Below are positions 34,600-37,460 of a DNA stretch of 37,460 bases, piece after piece. Within the stretch, counting starts at the first letter, position 1; every line of letters begins with the position of its first letter. The notes beneath the pieces are model-generated. The model saw nothing but the letters and a program-made list of their open reading frames with translations, searched no databases and was not told where the DNA came from. The stretch is from Aureimonas sp. Leaf324 (GTDB lineage Bacteria; Pseudomonadota; Alphaproteobacteria; Rhizobiales; Rhizobiaceae), in NCBI RefSeq assembly GCF_001423245.1, contig NZ_LMOH01000010.1, forward strand, positions 1-37,460. Direction: 5' to 3'. The position numbers and the translations under genes were made by a program.

Positions 34600-35270
34600 G
34601 CGGGATCGAGACCGGGGGGCGTACGGGCGAAGCGGCGGTCGGAACACCCGTACCCTGGCGGGCGGCGTTGATCCGCGCGTTGGCGGCGGTCCTGCTCCTT
34701 CTTTCCCTGCCGTTCTGGTTGCTGGCTGCCGGCATCGTCTATGCCAGCATCGGGCGTCCGCTCCTGTTCCGGCAGACGCGCAGCGGCCTTGGGGCCAGGC
34801 CGTTCACGATCTGCAAGTTCCGCACCATGCGCGACACGCGCGGCCCCGACGGCACGCTTCTGCCCGACGCCTTCAGGCAAACTCGCGCGACCCAGCTGCT
34901 GCGAGCCTGGCGCCTGGACGAGCTTCCCCAACTGCTGGCGATCGTTCGCGGCGACATGACGCTCGTCGGCCCGCGTCCGCTCCTGCCCGGCACGATCGCC
35001 GCCTTCGGCGACTGGGGGATCGCGCGATGCGCCGTCCTTCCGGGCCTGACCGGCTGGGCCCAGGTCAACGGCAACACCCGGCTCTCCGACTGCGAGAAAC
35101 TCACCCTGGACCTCTGGTACGTGCGCCACCGCAGTCTCGTCCTCGATCTCAGGATCCTCTTCATGACGGTGCTCGTGCTCATCCGGGGCGAACGGCGGAT
35201 GCTGGCGACGATCGCCTCGGCCGCGGCGGAACTTGCGCCCTCGGACGCTGCGGGCGGTGCGGCGTCATGA
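34596..35270 (+). CDS. Initiating phosphosugar transferase (ExoY/PglC-type)
   Basis: A 224-aa monotopic bacterial sugar transferase that puts the first sugar-1-phosphate on undecaprenyl phosphate. One N-terminal hydrophobic segment (26-50) is followed by the core domain: CKFRTMRD (73-80), RLDELPQL with the catalytic D108-E109 pair, RGDMTLVGPRP (118-128), and PGLTGWAQVNG (149-159). Length equals that of ExoY, and the four extra helices of WcaJ/WbaP are absent. The DE dyad and short form are as in PglC. It overlaps the export gene upstream and the deacetylase downstream by four bases each. The first sugar is not predictable from sequence. Confidence 0.93.
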   Translation: MSGIETGGRTGEAAVGTPVPWRAALIRALAAVLLLLSLPFWLLAAGIVYASIGRPLLFRQTRSGLGARPFTICKFRTMRDTRGPDGTLLPDAFRQTRATQLLRAWRLDELPQLLAIVRGDMTLVGPRPLLPGTIAAFGDWGIARCAVLPGLTGWAQVNGNTRLSDCEKLTLDLWYVRHRSLVLDLRILFMTVLVLIRGERRMLATIASAAAELAPSDAAGGAAS

Positions 35271-35953
35271 CCGGGGCTCTCGGTTCCTTCGGCCGCGTGC
35301 TCGTGATCGCGCCCCATCCGGACGACGAGGTCCTGGGTTGCGGCGGGACGATGGCCCGGCTCGCGGGCGAGGGCTGCGAGACCCACGTGGCGGTCGTCAC
35401 GCGTGGCAGCCTGCCGGAGTTCGACGAGGCGACCGTCGCGGGCATTCGCGCCGAGGCCCGAACGGCCCACGCGCATCTCGGCGTCACGCGAACCCACTGG
35501 CTCGACCAGCCGGCGGCCAAGCTGGCCGAAACGCCTCATTCGACGCTGAACGCCGCGCTGCAGGGGATCGTCCGCGAGCTGCGTCCCGACACGCTCTTCA
35601 TTCCCTTCGTCGGCGACATGCATCTCGATCACCAGCTGATCTTCCTGTCCTCGCTCGTCGCCGCCCGCCCGCATCAGGCCGAATATCCCCGCAGGATCCT
35701 CGCCTACGAGACGGTCTCGGAAACCAACTGGAACGCTCCCTACGTCACGCCCGGCTTCCTGCCGCAGGTGTTCGTCGACATCGAGAACACCCTGGATCAC
35801 AAGCTCCAGGCGATGGCCATGTTCGCGTCCCAGGTCCGCCCCTTCCCCCACGAGCGTTCGATCGAGGCGCTGCGCGCTCTCGCCCTCGTGCGCGGGACCC
35901 GCATTCACCGGAGCGCCGCCGAGGCCTTCGTGCTCGTCCGCGACGTCTTCTGA
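35267..35953 (+). CDS. PIG-L/LmbE-family N-deacetylase
   Basis: A 228-aa zinc-dependent deacetylase. Metal- and base-providing residues are visible in APHPDDE (H17, D19, D20, E21) and in MHLDH (H119, D121, H122). Family members remove acetyl from GlcNAc-containing lipids or antibiotic intermediates. Coupled by ATGA to the initiating transferase, it may deacetylate the first HexNAc on the lipid carrier or a nucleotide sugar, giving a free amine that could then be formylated or left charged. No signal peptide or membrane segment, so it acts in the cytoplasm. The substrate is an inference. Confidence 0.9.
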   Translation: MTGALGSFGRVLVIAPHPDDEVLGCGGTMARLAGEGCETHVAVVTRGSLPEFDEATVAGIRAEARTAHAHLGVTRTHWLDQPAAKLAETPHSTLNAALQGIVRELRPDTLFIPFVGDMHLDHQLIFLSSLVAARPHQAEYPRRILAYETVSETNWNAPYVTPGFLPQVFVDIENTLDHKLQAMAMFASQVRPFPHERSIEALRALALVRGTRIHRSAAEAFVLVRDVF

Positions 35954-35983
35954 TCTTCCGACACTGTCCAAGGAGCGATCCCC

Positions 35984-37267
35984 ATGAAACGCTGGCCGAT
36001 CTACGACGAGGAACAGATCTGCGACGTGGTCGAGGTGCTGCGGTCCGCGAAGGTCAACGCCTGGACGGGCGATCATGTCGCCCGCTTCGAGGAGGCCTAT
36101 GCGAACCACCTTGGACGCCGCCACGCGGTCGCGGTCGCCAACGGCACCGTGGCCCTCGATCTCGCCTTGCGGGTGCTGGGGATCGGACCGGGCGACGAGG
36201 TCATCGTCACCCCGCGCAGCTTCGTCGCCTCGGCCGCTTGCGTCCCCTTCGCGGGCGCCACGGCGGTCTTTGCCGACGTGGACCCCCTATCCGGCAACCT
36301 GACCGCCGAGACGATCGCTCGCCGCATCACCCCGCGGACCAAGGCGGTGATCCCCGTTCATCTGGCGGGATGGCCCTGCGAGATGGAACCGATCATGCGG
36401 TTGGCCCGCCGCCGGGGCCTGAAGGTCATCGAGGACTGTGCCCAGGCGCATGGCGCCCGCTACGACGGCCGTCTCGTCGGATCGTTCGGCGACATCGCGG
36501 CCTTTTCGTTCTGCCAGGACAAGATCATCACGACCGGCGGGGAGGGTGGCCTCATCGCGATGGACGACGATGCCCTCTGGCAAGCGGCCTGGAGCCTGAA
36601 GGATCATGGCAAGTCCTACGCGCTGTCCCATCAGGGCCTCGGAACACCGGGATTCCGCTGGCTTCACCAGTCGATCGGCACGAACTGGCGCATGATGTCG
36701 ATCCAGGCGGTCCTCGGTCTGCGGCAGCTCGAGCGTCTGGAGGACTGGCGTCTGCAGCGGGAGCGCAACGCACGGATCTGGATGAACGGCTTCAGGGATC
36801 TGCAGCTGGTCTCGATCCCCGAACTGGCTTCGCAGCATACGCACGCCTGGTACCGCCTCTACGCCTATCTGGATCCGTCACGGCTTGCCGATGGCTGGAC
36901 GCGCAACATGCTGGTGGCCGCCATCGCGAAGGGCGGGGTGCCCTGCTTCTCCGGCAGCTGCTCGGAAATCTATCTCGAGGAGGCGTTCGCCTCCGCCCAT
37001 CTTGGTCCCGCCAAGCGGCTTCCCGTCGCTCGCCGCCTCGGAGAGAGGAGCCTCGCCTTCCTCGTCGATCCATCCTGGAGCGCAGAGGAAACGACCGCGG
37101 CCGTCGCGGTGGCGCGCGCAGTTCTCCTTGAGGCGACGAGGGACGTCGCCCCCGTGCGGCCGGCGGTCAAGCTTCGCGACCTGGAGACGATCAAGCCTGT
37201 CCGCATCCACGATGTGGTGGCGGCGCAGGCCACGCTGCGTCCTCCGTTGCAGGATCGGGCAGGCTGA
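35984..37267 (+). CDS. DegT/DnrJ/EryC1-family sugar aminotransferase
   Basis: A 427-aa PLP-dependent aminotransferase with an AAGGAG ribosome-binding site. NGTVALDLALRVLGI (53-67) and the PLP-pocket IEDCAQAHGA (149-158) precede the Schiff-base lysine K180 in FCQDKIITTGGEGG. The family transfers an amino group from glutamate to 4- or 3-keto sugar nucleotides. It could use the keto sugar made by the dehydratase at 19214. The chain is longer than the usual 370-400 residues because of a C-terminal tail of about 40 residues. It is the last polysaccharide gene, with a strong hairpin 32 bases after its stop. Confidence 0.92.
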   Translation: MKRWPIYDEEQICDVVEVLRSAKVNAWTGDHVARFEEAYANHLGRRHAVAVANGTVALDLALRVLGIGPGDEVIVTPRSFVASAACVPFAGATAVFADVDPLSGNLTAETIARRITPRTKAVIPVHLAGWPCEMEPIMRLARRRGLKVIEDCAQAHGARYDGRLVGSFGDIAAFSFCQDKIITTGGEGGLIAMDDDALWQAAWSLKDHGKSYALSHQGLGTPGFRWLHQSIGTNWRMMSIQAVLGLRQLERLEDWRLQRERNARIWMNGFRDLQLVSIPELASQHTHAWYRLYAYLDPSRLADGWTRNMLVAAIAKGGVPCFSGSCSEIYLEEAFASAHLGPAKRLPVARRLGERSLAFLVDPSWSAEETTAAVAVARAVLLEATRDVAPVRPAVKLRDLETIKPVRIHDVVAAQATLRPPLQDRAG

Positions 37268-37299
37268 GTGTCGCCGACGAATCCAGGATGCGTTTGCCG

Positions 37300-37329
37300 C
37301 CGGGAGCCGAACGAACGTTCGGCTCCCGG
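37300..37329. terminator. Strong, probably bidirectional terminator
   Basis: CCGGGAGCCGAAC and GTTCGGCTCCCGG form a perfect 13-bp stem around GAAC, followed by TCTTCTT. It lies between the convergent aminotransferase gene and the minus-strand gene at the right edge, and marks the end of the polysaccharide locus. Confidence 0.85.
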
Positions 37330-37384
37330 TCTTCTTGGCTGAGAGCCGGCTCCCCTTCGCAGCGATGTCGCGCCGCCCCCGTCT

Positions 37385-37460
37385 TCAGGCGAAGAGCTGC
37401 CAGCGCTTGGGGATCACGGTGATCGGCGTGCCGGCCTCGCTCGGGGCGTGGGCGGGCAGT
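37385..37460 (-). CDS. C-terminal end of an unidentified protein (partial)
   Basis: Reading in from the right edge on the minus strand gives a 24-residue tail ending SEAGTPITVIPKRWQLFA and a TGA stop at 37385-37387. It is protein-like and is set off from the polysaccharide genes by the terminator. Too little is visible to name the family. Confidence 0.55.
   Translation of the reverse strand, partial: LPAHAPSEAGTPITVIPKRWQLFA

Overview
The window is GC-rich DNA, most likely from an alphaproteobacterium of the Hyphomicrobiales (Rhizobiales). This rests on overall gene style, the fused CysN-CysC sulfate-activation enzyme, an ExoF-like export protein with a long coiled coil, and an ExoY-sized initiating transferase. 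The genus cannot be fixed from the sequence alone.

Left flank (1-4650). This part is gene-poor. It holds a short ORF, a cluster of short palindromic tandem repeats (341-516), a decayed IS3-type transposase fragment (about 620-930), a Crp/Fnr-type regulator (952-1656, minus) with a perfect FNR/FixK-type box upstream of it (1800-1813), and a LuxR-type regulator whose receiver domain has lost the phospho-acceptor Asp (1860-2654, minus). About 1.3 kb without a recognisable gene follows, then a small one-helix membrane protein (3989-4237, minus).

Main region (4655-37267). This is one large Wzx/Wzy-type exopolysaccharide locus. Precursor genes: UDP-glucose dehydrogenase (4655), UDP-glucuronate 4-epimerase-like (6075), a FlaA1/CapD-type 4,6-dehydratase (19214), a DegT-type aminotransferase (35984), a sugar-formyltransferase-like protein (7114, minus), a PIG-L deacetylase (35267) and a second epimerase/dehydrogenase (29610). 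Assembly genes: ExoY-like initiating phosphosugar transferase (34596), four GT4-type glycosyltransferases (8243, 16901, 30588 minus, 31811 minus), Wzx flippase (12589), Wzy polymerase (23133), Wzc-like co-polymerase/kinase (25539) and ExoF-like outer-membrane export protein (33307). Decoration and processing genes: a large acyltransferase-3/SGNH protein (10263, minus), three different sulfotransferases (9421, 18139, 24469), a secreted pectate-lyase-like protein (21482), and a metallophosphoesterase/ATP-grasp pair (27905, 28621).

The most striking point is that cysD and cysNC (14001-16897), which make the sulfate donor PAPS, sit inside the polysaccharide operon beside three dissimilar sulfotransferases. 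The locus therefore looks built to make a sulfated, uronic-acid-containing polymer. It probably also carries acyl groups and an N-formylated amino sugar. Many genes overlap by 1-4 bases, which points to co-transcribed blocks: 8243-10266, 12589-18978, 27905-30566, 33100-30588 on the minus strand, and 33307-35953. A strong hairpin at 37300-37329 separates the locus from the tail of an unrelated minus-strand gene at the right edge.
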